From contig NZ_JANFPI010000003.1 of the NCBI RefSeq assembly GCF_026552795.1, positions 186,001 to 250,000 on the forward strand: a stretch of DNA of 64,000 nucleotides, in the 5' to 3' direction. Below the pieces are notes generated by a model, which worked only from the letters and a program-made list of their open reading frames with translations, did no database searches and was not told the origin of the DNA. Origin of the DNA: Ectorhizobium quercum. GTDB taxonomy: Bacteria; Pseudomonadota; Alphaproteobacteria; Rhizobiales; Rhizobiaceae. The translations under genes were made by a program, and so were the position numbers. Positions 53,490 to 62,621 of this stretch are shown here, one piece after another; the first letter of the stretch is position 1; every line of letters begins with the position of its first letter.

Positions 53490-54284
53490 ATGTCGCAAGC
53501 CGAAAAAGCTCAGCGTTTCTCTTCCCTGCATCGGTCCGGCGACCCGTTGTTTCTCTACAATATATGGGATGCCGGCGGGGCCAAAATCGTTGCGGAAACG
53601 GGCGCGCAAGCGATTGCAACCGGAAGCATGTCGGTGGCGCTTGCGCATGGTTACGAGGACGGGCAGCAAATACCGCTCGATCTCGTCCTGCGCATCGTGT
53701 CGCGGATCTGCGAGACCGTCGATCTGCCGGTGACTGTCGATTTCGAAGGCGGATATGCCGAAACCGATGAGGGCCTGGCCACGAATGTCGCCAGGTTGAT
53801 CGCCACAGGCGCCGTCGGCCTCAACTTCGAAGACCAGATTTCCGGCGGCGCCGGTCTCCATTCCACCGAAGCGCAATGCAACCGTATCGCGACCATCCGG
53901 AAAACTGCCGAGGCGCAGGGCGTTTCCCTGTTCGTCAATGCACGAACGGACCTGTTCTTGCACGAAAGGGACCGGACGAAGCATGCCCATCTGCTGGATG
54001 AGGCAATCGCCCGGGCGCAAGCATATGAGAAGGCTGGAGCCAACGGCTTTTTCGTCCCCGGACTGACCGACATTGCCGCCCTGAAAACGATATGCGACGC
54101 GGTCTCCCTGCCCGTAAACGCCATGAGAACCGGGACCGCGCCAAGCATGGCCGAACTGGCGTCCGCAGGCATTGCCCGCATCTCCTGCGGTCCCGGCCCC
54201 TATTTTGATTTTGTCGCCGGCATGAAGGCGTCTATCGCCGCTCGCAGCGAAACCTTGACCGGGAGACTGCCTCACTCCTCCTGA
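53490..54284 (+). CDS. Isocitrate lyase/PEP mutase family protein
   Basis: 264-residue member of the isocitrate-lyase/phosphoenolpyruvate-mutase superfamily. NIWDAGGAKI, ATGSMSVALAHGY, TVDFEGGYAETDEGLATNV and NARTDLF are family landmarks, including the acidic metal-binding loop. Members cleave or decarboxylate small oxo acids (for example oxaloacetate, 2-methylisocitrate), but many are uncharacterised. Three ATGs are close together (53469, 53481, 53490); 53490 has AAGGA at a 9-base spacing, while 53469 overlaps the ada stop. Position right after ada suggests co-transcription, though a link to alkylation repair is not obvious. Confidence 0.85.
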   Translation: MSQAEKAQRFSSLHRSGDPLFLYNIWDAGGAKIVAETGAQAIATGSMSVALAHGYEDGQQIPLDLVLRIVSRICETVDLPVTVDFEGGYAETDEGLATNVARLIATGAVGLNFEDQISGGAGLHSTEAQCNRIATIRKTAEAQGVSLFVNARTDLFLHERDRTKHAHLLDEAIARAQAYEKAGANGFFVPGLTDIAALKTICDAVSLPVNAMRTGTAPSMAELASAGIARISCGPGPYFDFVAGMKASIAARSETLTGRLPHSS

Positions 54285-54384
54285 AAGGCTTCCTCCCGTC
54301 TCCGGCGCACGGGGGGAGAAGGGCTGCACCTTGCAGGCCGGGCACAAGACTGACCGGCAGCGATCCCACGGGCATCCATAAGGC

Positions 54385-55287
54385 TCACTTCAAGTCGACG
54401 ACATGCAGTTCATCCGCCCATTCGGTGAGAAGGGAGCGGGCAGTATCGATGAGCATGCGGGTGGCGGGCGAGAGATTTCTGCCTTTCCGGACGAAAACGC
54501 CCACGGTGCGAAATGCCTCCGGGTCTTCCAGCGGCACGAACCTGACCCAGCCCGGCGCGATGCGGCTGGCCAGTTGCGGCAGGATGGTCACGCCGACCTT
54601 CGCCGCGACGAGGGCGAAGGCGGATGAAGCGCTGGAGACGTGAAAGCGCGCATTCTCGTGCATTTTCGTCAGGCCCGCGCATATGTGGGTGTCATAGCTC
54701 TCGTTGCTGATGAAATCCTCCGGGGCGAGGTCCTCCCAGCTCAGCGGCCGCTTGAAGTGCGCAAACCGGTGGTCGACCGGGCACACGACCGCGTAGCTTT
54801 CGTGCATGATGGGGGTGGCTTCCACATCCGGCCGCACGACGGCGATGCGGCCGAAGCCGACATTGACCAGACCGTCCGCCACCGCATCCGACATCTTGAC
54901 GGAATGGATCTCGCGAAGCACGGCCTCAAAATTCGGTGAACGCTGCTTCACCCGCAGGATGGCTTCAGGAAGGACTGTTCCGGCAAAAGACGTCACGGCC
55001 GCAACCGTGCAGCGGCTGATCTCGTCCCGGGCGAAGGCGCGGATGCTCGCACATGAATTGTCGTAGTGCCTGAGAAGATTGCGAGCGGATTCCACGGTGA
55101 ACGCCCCCACCTTGGTAAGATGAACCTTGCGGTCGCCTTCGAACAAGGCCGAACCGACCGCATCCTCCAGTTGCTTGAGAGCCATCGAAACGGCCGACGG
55201 CGTTCGCCCCAGACGCTGGGCGGCCAGCCGGACACCGCCGCTCTCCGCCACGCAGACCAGGGTTCTCAGATTGGCGATGCTCAGCAC
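54385..55287 (-). CDS. LysR-family transcriptional regulator
   Basis: 300-residue regulator with an N-terminal helix-turn-helix (residues 1-60, LAAQRLGRTPSAVSMALKQLE) and a LysR effector domain. It is divergent from the aldehyde dehydrogenase gene, 156 bases away, and this gap has a T-N11-A box and a phased second copy, so it most probably controls the catabolic cluster to its right. The inducer is probably a substrate or intermediate of that cluster. Confidence 0.9.
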   Translation of the reverse strand: MLSIANLRTLVCVAESGGVRLAAQRLGRTPSAVSMALKQLEDAVGSALFEGDRKVHLTKVGAFTVESARNLLRHYDNSCASIRAFARDEISRCTVAAVTSFAGTVLPEAILRVKQRSPNFEAVLREIHSVKMSDAVADGLVNVGFGRIAVVRPDVEATPIMHESYAVVCPVDHRFAHFKRPLSWEDLAPEDFISNESYDTHICAGLTKMHENARFHVSSASSAFALVAAKVGVTILPQLASRIAPGWVRFVPLEDPEAFRTVGVFVRKGRNLSPATRMLIDTARSLLTEWADELHVVDLK

Positions 55288-55301
55288 GGGCAGCTCCTAG
55301 T

Positions 55302-55318
55302 GTTCGGTTTGACTGAAC
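55302..55318. promoter_or_regulatory. LysR box (GTTC-N9-GAAC)
   Basis: GTTC-N9-GAAC is a perfect short inverted repeat containing the T-N11-A core used by LysR regulators. It lies 15 bases upstream of the divergent LysR start codon, so binding here should both autoregulate that gene and position the protein for activation of the cluster on the right. Confidence 0.65.
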
Positions 55319-55336
55319 AAAAGTACAGAAGTTTGA

Positions 55337-55346
55337 GTTTGACTGA
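55337..55346. promoter_or_regulatory. Second copy of the LysR element, 30 bases away
   Basis: GTTTGACTGA at 55337-55346 repeats exactly the sequence at 55307-55316 inside the LysR box. The 30-base distance is about three helical turns, so both copies face the same side of the DNA, as expected for recognition plus activation sites. Confidence 0.55.
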
Positions 55347-55443
55347 TCGACCCGTGTTTGCAACCGTTGCCTCAAGATAAAAACGACCTGAATTACCCGG
55401 CGGCGTCAAATTCGCCGGGGCAGGTTGCGACAAAGAGCGGAAC

Positions 55444-56874
55444 ATGTCCAATTTCCTGAACTTCTATGTGGATGGCGCATGGATGGCGCCCGCCGGTGCC
55501 GAGCGGATCGGCGTCATCGACCCCGCGACGGAAGAAACGATCGCGGAAATCTCCGCCGGCACCGCTGCGGATGTCGACCGCGCGGTTGCCGCGGCCCGCC
55601 GCGCTTTCGAAACCTTCGGCGACAGCACGAAGGAGGAGCGCCTCTCGCTCTTGCGGCGCATCCGCGACGTCTATGGCGACCATCGGCAACGCATCGGCGA
55701 TCTGATCTCGCAGGAGATGGGCGCGCCGCTGGAATTCGCCCGCAAGGTGCAGGCCGGCACCGGCCTGACGCATCTCGACAAGACGATCGAGGTGCTGGAA
55801 CGCTACGAATTCGAGCACCTTAACGGCACGACAATGGTGCGCCGGGAACCGATCGGCGTCGCCGGCCTCATCACGCCGTGGAACTGGCCTATCAACCAGA
55901 TCGTCTGCAAGGTGCTTCCAGCCCTTGCCGCCGGCTGCACGATGGTTCTCAAGCCCAGCGAGCTTTCGCCGCTGAGCGCCATTGCCTTCGCGGAGGTTCT
56001 CCACGAGGCGGGCATCCCGGCCGGCGTCTTCAACCTGGTGAACGGAACCGGAGAGACGGTCGGCGAGGCCATCAGCGCCCATCCGGGCGTCGACATGATC
56101 TCGCTGACCGGATCGACCCGGGCCGGTGTCGCCGTTTCCCGGGCCGCCGCGGCCACCGTCAAGCGCGTCACGCTCGAGCTCGGCGGCAAGGCGCCGAACA
56201 TCCTGCTGCCCGACGTCGATTTCGAGGATGCGGTCACGCGCGGCGTGCTTGCCTGCATGCGCAATTCGGGCCAGTCCTGCTCGGCCCCGACGCGGATGCT
56301 GGTTCCGGCCGGCGAGGAAGAGCGCGTGGAGGCGATCGCCGCCAGGGTGGCGGCAGGACTGCGCGTCGGCGACCCGGCCGCACAGGGCGTCGACCTCGGC
56401 CCCGTCATCAGCCGTCCGCAATTCGACAAGATCCAGGGGCTGATCCAGTCCGGCATCGACGAGGGCGCCCGGCTGGTGGCCGGAGGCCCGGGGCGTCCCG
56501 ACGGACTGAACCGCGGCTACTACGTCCGCCCCACCGTCTTCGGCGGCGTGACGCCCGACATGCGGATTGCCCGCGAGGAAATCTTCGGCCCGGTTCTCTC
56601 GATCCTTCCCTACGCCGACGAGGAGGATGCCGTCCGCATTGCCAACGACACCGTCTACGGCCTGACGGCCTACGTCCAGTCCGGCGATCCGCAGCGCGCG
56701 CGCCTGCTGGCGCGGCGCATCCGCGCCGGCAGCGTCCTGATCAACTACGCGCCGGTGGACAGCAACGGCCCGTTCGGCGGCTACAAGCAATCCGGGAACG
56801 GACGCGAATATGGAGAATTCGGCCTCGAGGAATTCCTCGAGGTCAAGGGAATGGTCGGCTATGGGCCGGCCTGA
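55444..56874 (+). CDS. NAD-dependent aldehyde dehydrogenase
   Basis: 476-residue aldehyde dehydrogenase with catalytic Glu245 (LELGGKA) and Cys279 (NSGQSCSAP), TPWNWP (144-149) and LTGSTRAG (221-228). Its first 280 residues align without gaps to the enzyme encoded at 24918, with the catalytic residues at the same positions, so they are paralogues. It is the first gene of the cluster controlled by the divergent LysR gene, 51 bases before the importer ATPase. It should oxidise an aldehyde produced from the imported compound to the acid. Confidence 0.92.
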   Translation: MSNFLNFYVDGAWMAPAGAERIGVIDPATEETIAEISAGTAADVDRAVAAARRAFETFGDSTKEERLSLLRRIRDVYGDHRQRIGDLISQEMGAPLEFARKVQAGTGLTHLDKTIEVLERYEFEHLNGTTMVRREPIGVAGLITPWNWPINQIVCKVLPALAAGCTMVLKPSELSPLSAIAFAEVLHEAGIPAGVFNLVNGTGETVGEAISAHPGVDMISLTGSTRAGVAVSRAAAATVKRVTLELGGKAPNILLPDVDFEDAVTRGVLACMRNSGQSCSAPTRMLVPAGEEERVEAIAARVAAGLRVGDPAAQGVDLGPVISRPQFDKIQGLIQSGIDEGARLVAGGPGRPDGLNRGYYVRPTVFGGVTPDMRIAREEIFGPVLSILPYADEEDAVRIANDTVYGLTAYVQSGDPQRARLLARRIRAGSVLINYAPVDSNGPFGGYKQSGNGREYGEFGLEEFLEVKGMVGYGPA

Positions 56875-56925
56875 CCGCACAATCTGACGACGCCGATAAA
56901 AGAAGGGCGCGATGGGGAACGAAAA

Positions 56926-57719
<794 letters not shown>

Positions 57720-57723
<4 letters not shown>

Positions 57724-58544
57724 GCGACATAGCAACCCGGTCCCTTGCGGTGCAGAAGAGCACCGCCGCATCGCGCAGGCTGCGCAGGAAAGTCCGCAAT
57801 GCGGGCGTGCCGGTGCTCAGCGCTCTGGTCGGCCTCGTTGCGTGGGAAATCACGGCCCGATCGCTCGAAATCCCCGCCTACCTGCTGCCCGCCCCGACGG
57901 CGGTGATCGAGGCGATGATCGCCCGCTGGCCGTACCTGATGTACAATCTCGGATATACGGCGCTTGCGGCGCTGTCCGGCTTCTTCATGGCGCTTGCGCT
58001 CGGCGTCTTCCTCGGCGTCGCGATTGCCGCCTCACCGCTGGTTGACCGCATCGTCTACCCGTGGCTGGTGATATCGCACGCCATACCCAAGGTGGTCGTG
58101 GCGCCGCTGCTCCTCGTCTGGATCGGCTTCGGCCTGAAAAGCGGAATCCTGTTCGTCATCTTCTTCACCTTCTTCACCATCGTCGTGAACACCGTCATGG
58201 GACTGAAGTCGGCCGATCCCGATCTTCTGCACCTCGTGCGCTCGATGGGCGCCAACCGGTTCGAGATCATGTGGAAGATCAAGCTTCCCAACGCACTGCC
58301 GAACATCTTCACCGGCATCAAGATCGCCGCGACGCTCGCGCCGGTCGGCGCGGTGATCGGCGAGTTCGTCGCCTCCAACCGCGGCCTCGGCTATGTGCTC
58401 ATCCAGGCGGTCGGCAGCATGACGACCGACCTCGCCTTCGCCGCCGTGTTTCTCGTCTCCGCCTTCGGCGTGATCGTCTGGTACGTCGCCGAACTCATCG
58501 AACGGAAATGCCTGCCCTGGCATGCGAGCCAGCGCGGCCAATAA
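57720..58544 (+). CDS. NitT/TauT-type ABC importer permease
   Basis: 274-residue permease like SsuC/TauC, with about six membrane segments and the coupling loop LVRSMGANRFEIMWKIKLPNALPN near residue 180. The very long open frame upstream runs over the aldehyde dehydrogenase and ATPase genes and is not coding; ATG 57720 with the ATGA overlap is the real start. The first ~30 residues are Arg/Lys-rich and cytoplasmic. Confidence 0.92.
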
Positions 58545-58600
58545 CAACCATCCCGAGAACAACGATCGGTGCCCATAAAGATCAGAGGAAAGGAACAGTC

Positions 58601-59566
58601 ATGCTTCGCATTTCAGCATATGCGCTCGCCGCGATGGTTATCTCGCAGCCTGCCCTCGCACTTGAACCGGTCCGGCTCGGCCTCGACTGGAGCTACCTGC
58701 CCTATCACGCACCGCTGGTGATCGGGCAGGAGGACAGATACTTCGAGGAAGAAGGAATCGACCTGAAGATGGAGCCGGGCCGCGGCTCCGGCAGCACCGC
58801 CATCATGCTCGGCGAAGGCAATTACGACATCGCCCACATCAACACCACGAACGCCGCCGTCGCCAGATCGAAGGGCGTGCCGATCCGGACGGTCGCGGTC
58901 TATCAGACGAAGACGGCGGCATCCTTCATCGGCATTGCCGGCAAGGTGACGCTCGATAGCGTCGATGCGATCAAGAACTATCGCATCGGCAGCACGCCCG
59001 GCGGTTCCGACCAGCTCAGCCTGCGGATCTTCCGCGCCGTGAACAACCTGTCCGAAATGGATCTCGACGTGATCTCGCTCGACGCCAACGCCAAGCAGGC
59101 GGCGCTGCTGTCGGGCAGCATCGACGTCATCAGCGGCGACGGCTTCGCCTATGCCGCCATCATTCGCGGCACCGGCCAGGAACCCGAGATTTTCGCGCTC
59201 GCCGACTACGGCGTGCCGTTGCTGGGGTTCGGCTATTCGGTCAACGCCAGGTTCGCTGAAAGCCATCCCCAGCTCGTCGAAGGCTTTCTGCGGGCGATGA
59301 AGAAGTCCTGGCAGGCGGCGGTCGCCGACGTGCCGGCGGCCTGCGAACGCGCCCGTGCCACTTTGCAGCTCACCCACTCGCAGGACGCCTGCATCGACTA
59401 CTTCAACGGCCTGATCGAACTGTCCGTCAGCCCGGATTCACCCGAATGGGGACAGCAGACGGACGAGATGTGGTCGAACCTTCTCGGCAAGCTGGCGGAT
59501 GTCGGCGAAGTCGGCACGGACTACGCCGTCTCCGACTTCTACACCAACGACTACCTGCCTCGGTGA
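58601..59566 (+). CDS. NitT/TauT-type periplasmic binding protein
   Basis: 321-residue ABC binding protein of the SsuA/TauA/ThiY (NMT1-like) family. A Sec signal peptide ends near ALA-LE (residue 20), followed by RLGLDWSYLPYHAPLVIGQEDRYFEEEGIDLKM, which is the typical N-terminal pattern. AGAGGAAAGGAA precedes ATG 58601. Third importer gene, 56 bases after the permease. Its ligand is unknown; the WSYLPYHAP opening is like pyrimidine and thiamine-precursor binders as well as sulfonate and aromatic-acid binders. Confidence 0.9.
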   Translation: MLRISAYALAAMVISQPALALEPVRLGLDWSYLPYHAPLVIGQEDRYFEEEGIDLKMEPGRGSGSTAIMLGEGNYDIAHINTTNAAVARSKGVPIRTVAVYQTKTAASFIGIAGKVTLDSVDAIKNYRIGSTPGGSDQLSLRIFRAVNNLSEMDLDVISLDANAKQAALLSGSIDVISGDGFAYAAIIRGTGQEPEIFALADYGVPLLGFGYSVNARFAESHPQLVEGFLRAMKKSWQAAVADVPAACERARATLQLTHSQDACIDYFNGLIELSVSPDSPEWGQQTDEMWSNLLGKLADVGEVGTDYAVSDFYTNDYLPR

Positions 59567-59599
59567 GCGGTTGCAGCGCGCCGGCTGGAGGGCGAAACG

Positions 59600-61204
59600 T
59601 TGAAAAATCCTGATGCGATCGTCATTGGCGGTGGTCATAACGGCCTGATCTGCGCGGGCTATCTCGCCCGGGCAGGACTGGACGTGATGGTGCTGGAAAG
59701 GTCCGCCAGCCTCGGCGGCCCGGCTGCGACGCAGGAATTCTTTCCCGGGTTCAGGTCGGCCATCGCCAATTCGCCGGGCTCGCTCGAGCCCAAGGTGCTC
59801 GCCGACTTCCAACTGGAAAAGCACGGCCTTCGCTTCGTGCGGCCCGACCCGACGCTCGTTCATCCGCTGACCGGCGGGCGGCTGTTCGTGGGGTGGCGCG
59901 AGAAGGAGCGGGTGGACGCGCAACTCGACAGTTTCGCGCCCGGCGAAAGCGGCCGGTATCACGCCGTCTTCGATTACCTCAACCGCTTTGCCGAGCGGCT
60001 CGGCATATCGGTCTATCGCGAGCCGCCGACATTGCAGGAACTGACCCGCAACCTGAAGACGATCGAGGATGAGGAAGCCTTTTCACGGATCTTCTTCGGC
60101 AGCGTCCGCGGCCTGTTCGACCATTTCGGGCTCGCACCCGAAACGCAGGCGATCATGGGGCCGTTGTCGGTGGTCAGCGGCCTCGTGGGGCCTTCCACGC
60201 CCGGCACGCCGTTCAACCTGATGATGCGGCCGCTGTCGCTAGCATCGCTCAAAAGCGACTCGAGCGACGATCCGAGGCGGATGCCGCTACGCGGATCGAC
60301 GGGACTGGCGATCGGCGGCATGGGCGCCATCGTCGAGGCGCTCGTCCGCTCGGTCGAGGCGGCCGGCGTCGAACTCCACCGGGAGGCGGCAGTCAGTTCC
60401 ATCGCCGAAGAGAAGGAGGGACTGGCCGTCTCGCTCGAAGACGGGCGCACCTTCCGGGCGCCCATCGTCGTCTCCGCCGCGCACCCCCACCTCACGGTGA
60501 AGATCGTCGAGTCCGACAGGCCGGAATGGGCCGGGATCGGTGCGATGATGGCGCGCACGCCGCCGGCCGGCAGCGCCTTCAAGATCGTGCTGGCGCTGGG
60601 GGACATTCCCCGCTTCGCGGCGGCGAAAAGCGAGGAAGAGGCCCGGCTTCTGGCGACCGCACAGCTTCGCATCGCGCCGACGCTCGACTATCTGGACGAT
60701 TGCCATGCCGATCTGGTCCGGGGCCGCATGCCCGAACGGCCGCTGATCTGGAGCCTTTGCCACTCCATGACATCGCCGGAACTGACGCCCGAGGGCAAGC
60801 ACATCCTCAGCATCAATCTCGGCGGCGCCCCGCATCGGGGCGGCCAGGCCCCCATCGCCGTCGACAGGGAGGCGGTCGTGCGCAAGGTCGTGTCGATTAT
60901 GTCCGAGTGGATACCGAACCTGCCCGACATCGTTGAGCAGCACACCTGCATCGATGCGGAAACCTTCGAAAACGAACTGGGACTTTTCGGCGCCAACATC
61001 GCCCATATCGACATGATGCCGATCAACCAGTTCTGGATGCGGCCCTATCCGGGGCTTCACCGCTACCGCACGCCGACGCCCGGCCTCTATCTGAGCGGCG
61101 TCGGCACATGGCCGGGGGCCTATTTCTCGGGGATACCGGGCCACAACACCGCCCAGGCCGTCCTTGCGGATCTCGCGGCGCGACAGATCAACAAAATTGC
61201 CTGA
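59600..61204 (+). CDS. Phytoene-dehydrogenase-like FAD oxidoreductase
   Basis: 534-residue flavoprotein of the phytoene-desaturase/PYROXD2-like family. The N-terminal FAD motif IVIGGGHNGL (7-16) and Glu-Arg at the end of beta-2 (VLERSASLGG) are present, with a C-terminal GTWPGAYFSGIPGHNTAQAVL segment that closes the FAD site. It starts with TTG 59600, preceded by GGAGG at 9 bases. No carotenoid genes are near, so carotenoid desaturation is unlikely; the genome context suggests oxidation of a small imported molecule. Confidence 0.88.
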   Translation: MKNPDAIVIGGGHNGLICAGYLARAGLDVMVLERSASLGGPAATQEFFPGFRSAIANSPGSLEPKVLADFQLEKHGLRFVRPDPTLVHPLTGGRLFVGWREKERVDAQLDSFAPGESGRYHAVFDYLNRFAERLGISVYREPPTLQELTRNLKTIEDEEAFSRIFFGSVRGLFDHFGLAPETQAIMGPLSVVSGLVGPSTPGTPFNLMMRPLSLASLKSDSSDDPRRMPLRGSTGLAIGGMGAIVEALVRSVEAAGVELHREAAVSSIAEEKEGLAVSLEDGRTFRAPIVVSAAHPHLTVKIVESDRPEWAGIGAMMARTPPAGSAFKIVLALGDIPRFAAAKSEEEARLLATAQLRIAPTLDYLDDCHADLVRGRMPERPLIWSLCHSMTSPELTPEGKHILSINLGGAPHRGGQAPIAVDREAVVRKVVSIMSEWIPNLPDIVEQHTCIDAETFENELGLFGANIAHIDMMPINQFWMRPYPGLHRYRTPTPGLYLSGVGTWPGAYFSGIPGHNTAQAVLADLAARQINKIA

Positions 61205-61219
61205 TGGGAGAAACATGTA

Positions 61220-61522
61220 ATGGCGACCGAAAAACTCGTTGAATTCCTCGTGAACATATCCTTCGTCGGCCCCGTCGGCTGGTCGCAGGAAGATGTCGCG
61301 GCCCTTGTCGCCAAGGAGCGGGCGCATGCGGCGGAACTGGCCCGCGAGGGGCATCTCGTCCGCATGTGGCGCGTTCCCGGCCGCCGGGAGAACTGGGGGC
61401 TGTGGCGCGCCCGCGATGCGACGCATCTTCACGAGATCATCACCGGCCTGCCCTTCTGGCCCTACATGCAACTGACCGTGCATCCGATGGCGTCCCATCC
61501 CGTCGATCCGCTGAAATACTGA
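61220..61522 (+). CDS. Muconolactone-isomerase-like protein
   Basis: 100-residue single-domain protein of the muconolactone delta-isomerase fold. Its LAREGHLVRMWRVPGRRENWGLW and ITGLPFWPYMQLTVHPMASHP segments match the family (the latter is close to the SGLPLFPYM pattern of catechol-pathway isomerases). True CatC acts in the beta-ketoadipate pathway, but no catA or catB is nearby, so isomerisation of another lactone or enol-lactone is possible. It sits 15 bases after the FAD enzyme gene. A short gap (61523-61625) precedes the dipeptidase-like gene. Confidence 0.8.
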   Translation: MATEKLVEFLVNISFVGPVGWSQEDVAALVAKERAHAAELAREGHLVRMWRVPGRRENWGLWRARDATHLHEIITGLPFWPYMQLTVHPMASHPVDPLKY

Positions 61523-61625
61523 CAGGAACCGACAACCCGGCGGCTGGAAAGGGCCCGCGCATCGCGGTTCCGTGGCCCTGCACGGCCTGTCGCCGGCCCC
61601 CTCACCCCACGATCGAGGATCAAAA

Positions 61626-62591
61626 ATGCTGATTGATGCCCTGCAATGCGGCGAATTCGACAGAGAGGCTTTCGAGGCGCTTCACAAAGGCGGATACACC
61701 TGCGTGACGCCCACGCTCGGCTTCTGGGAAGGCACACTGGAATCGATGGATGCGATCGGCCACTGGCGTGACATGGAGCGCGAGAATTCCGACCTCATCC
61801 GCATCGTCTACAAGGCGGACGATATCCGTGAATGCGAGAAGGACGGCAAGGTCGGCATCCTGCTCGGCTATCAGAACACGAACCTGCTCGAGGATCGCAT
61901 CCGTTTCGTCGAGCTTTTCGCGGACATGGGCGTCCGCGTGCTGCAACTGACCTACAATAACCAGAACGAGCTTGGCGGCTCCTGCTACGAGGAGGAGGAC
62001 AGCGGCCTCAGCCGTTTCGGCAGGGAAGTCGTCCGCGAGATGGCACGCGCCGGCATCCTTGTCGATTGCTCCCACACCGGCGACCGGACCACGCTTCACG
62101 CCATCGAGCATTCCCCCAAACCCATTGCCGTCACGCATGCGAACCCGGCCTCGGTGTTTCCGCACAAGCGCAACCGCAGCGACGACGTGCTGCACGCGCT
62201 GGCCGAGACCGGCGGCGTGATCGGCTGCGCGGCCTATCGCAACATCACGCCGGCGGATGCCTGCGCAACCATTCGCGGTTTCGCCGAACTGGTGGCCCGC
62301 ACGGTCGAGATCGCCGGCGTGGACCATGTCGGCATCGGCACCGACTACAGCTACAAGGGCGACGACAAGTTCCGCGACTGGATGCGCAAGGGCCGCTGGA
62401 CGCGCAGCGTCCAGTACGGCGCCGGCTCGCCGAAAGCCCCCGGCGCGGTGGCCAAGCCGGAATGGCTGCCCGGCCCCGAACGCCTCGGCGATCTCGCCGG
62501 AGGGCTGAAGGAGGTGGGCTTTTCCGACGAGGAGGTCGGCAAGATCATGGGCGGCAACTGGCTGCGTCTTTACGAAACCGTGTTCGGATAA
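61626..62591 (+). CDS. M19 (renal dipeptidase)-family protein, altered metal site
   Basis: 321-residue TIM-barrel amidohydrolase-like protein of peptidase family M19. The histidines VDCSHTG and VTHANP are conserved. At the N-terminus, where the family has D-G-H-x-D with two zinc ligands, this protein reads IDALQCGEFDR, and the bridging-glutamate strand reads LLGYQNT. Three usual zinc ligands are therefore missing or changed. It may use one metal or act on something other than dipeptides. ATG 61626 follows GAGGAT; an earlier in-frame start at 61572 lacks a site. Last gene of the cluster. Confidence 0.85.
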   Translation: MLIDALQCGEFDREAFEALHKGGYTCVTPTLGFWEGTLESMDAIGHWRDMERENSDLIRIVYKADDIRECEKDGKVGILLGYQNTNLLEDRIRFVELFADMGVRVLQLTYNNQNELGGSCYEEEDSGLSRFGREVVREMARAGILVDCSHTGDRTTLHAIEHSPKPIAVTHANPASVFPHKRNRSDDVLHALAETGGVIGCAAYRNITPADACATIRGFAELVARTVEIAGVDHVGIGTDYSYKGDDKFRDWMRKGRWTRSVQYGAGSPKAPGAVAKPEWLPGPERLGDLAGGLKEVGFSDEEVGKIMGGNWLRLYETVFG

Positions 62592-62621
62592 GGCCGGCCG
62601 GCCGAGCGCGCAACGCGTCCG

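Noticed and set aside
59600..61204. Carotenoid biosynthesis (phytoene desaturase)
   Set aside because: No crtB, crtE or crtY-like gene nearby and the flavoenzyme sits in an importer operon; only the fold family is shared.
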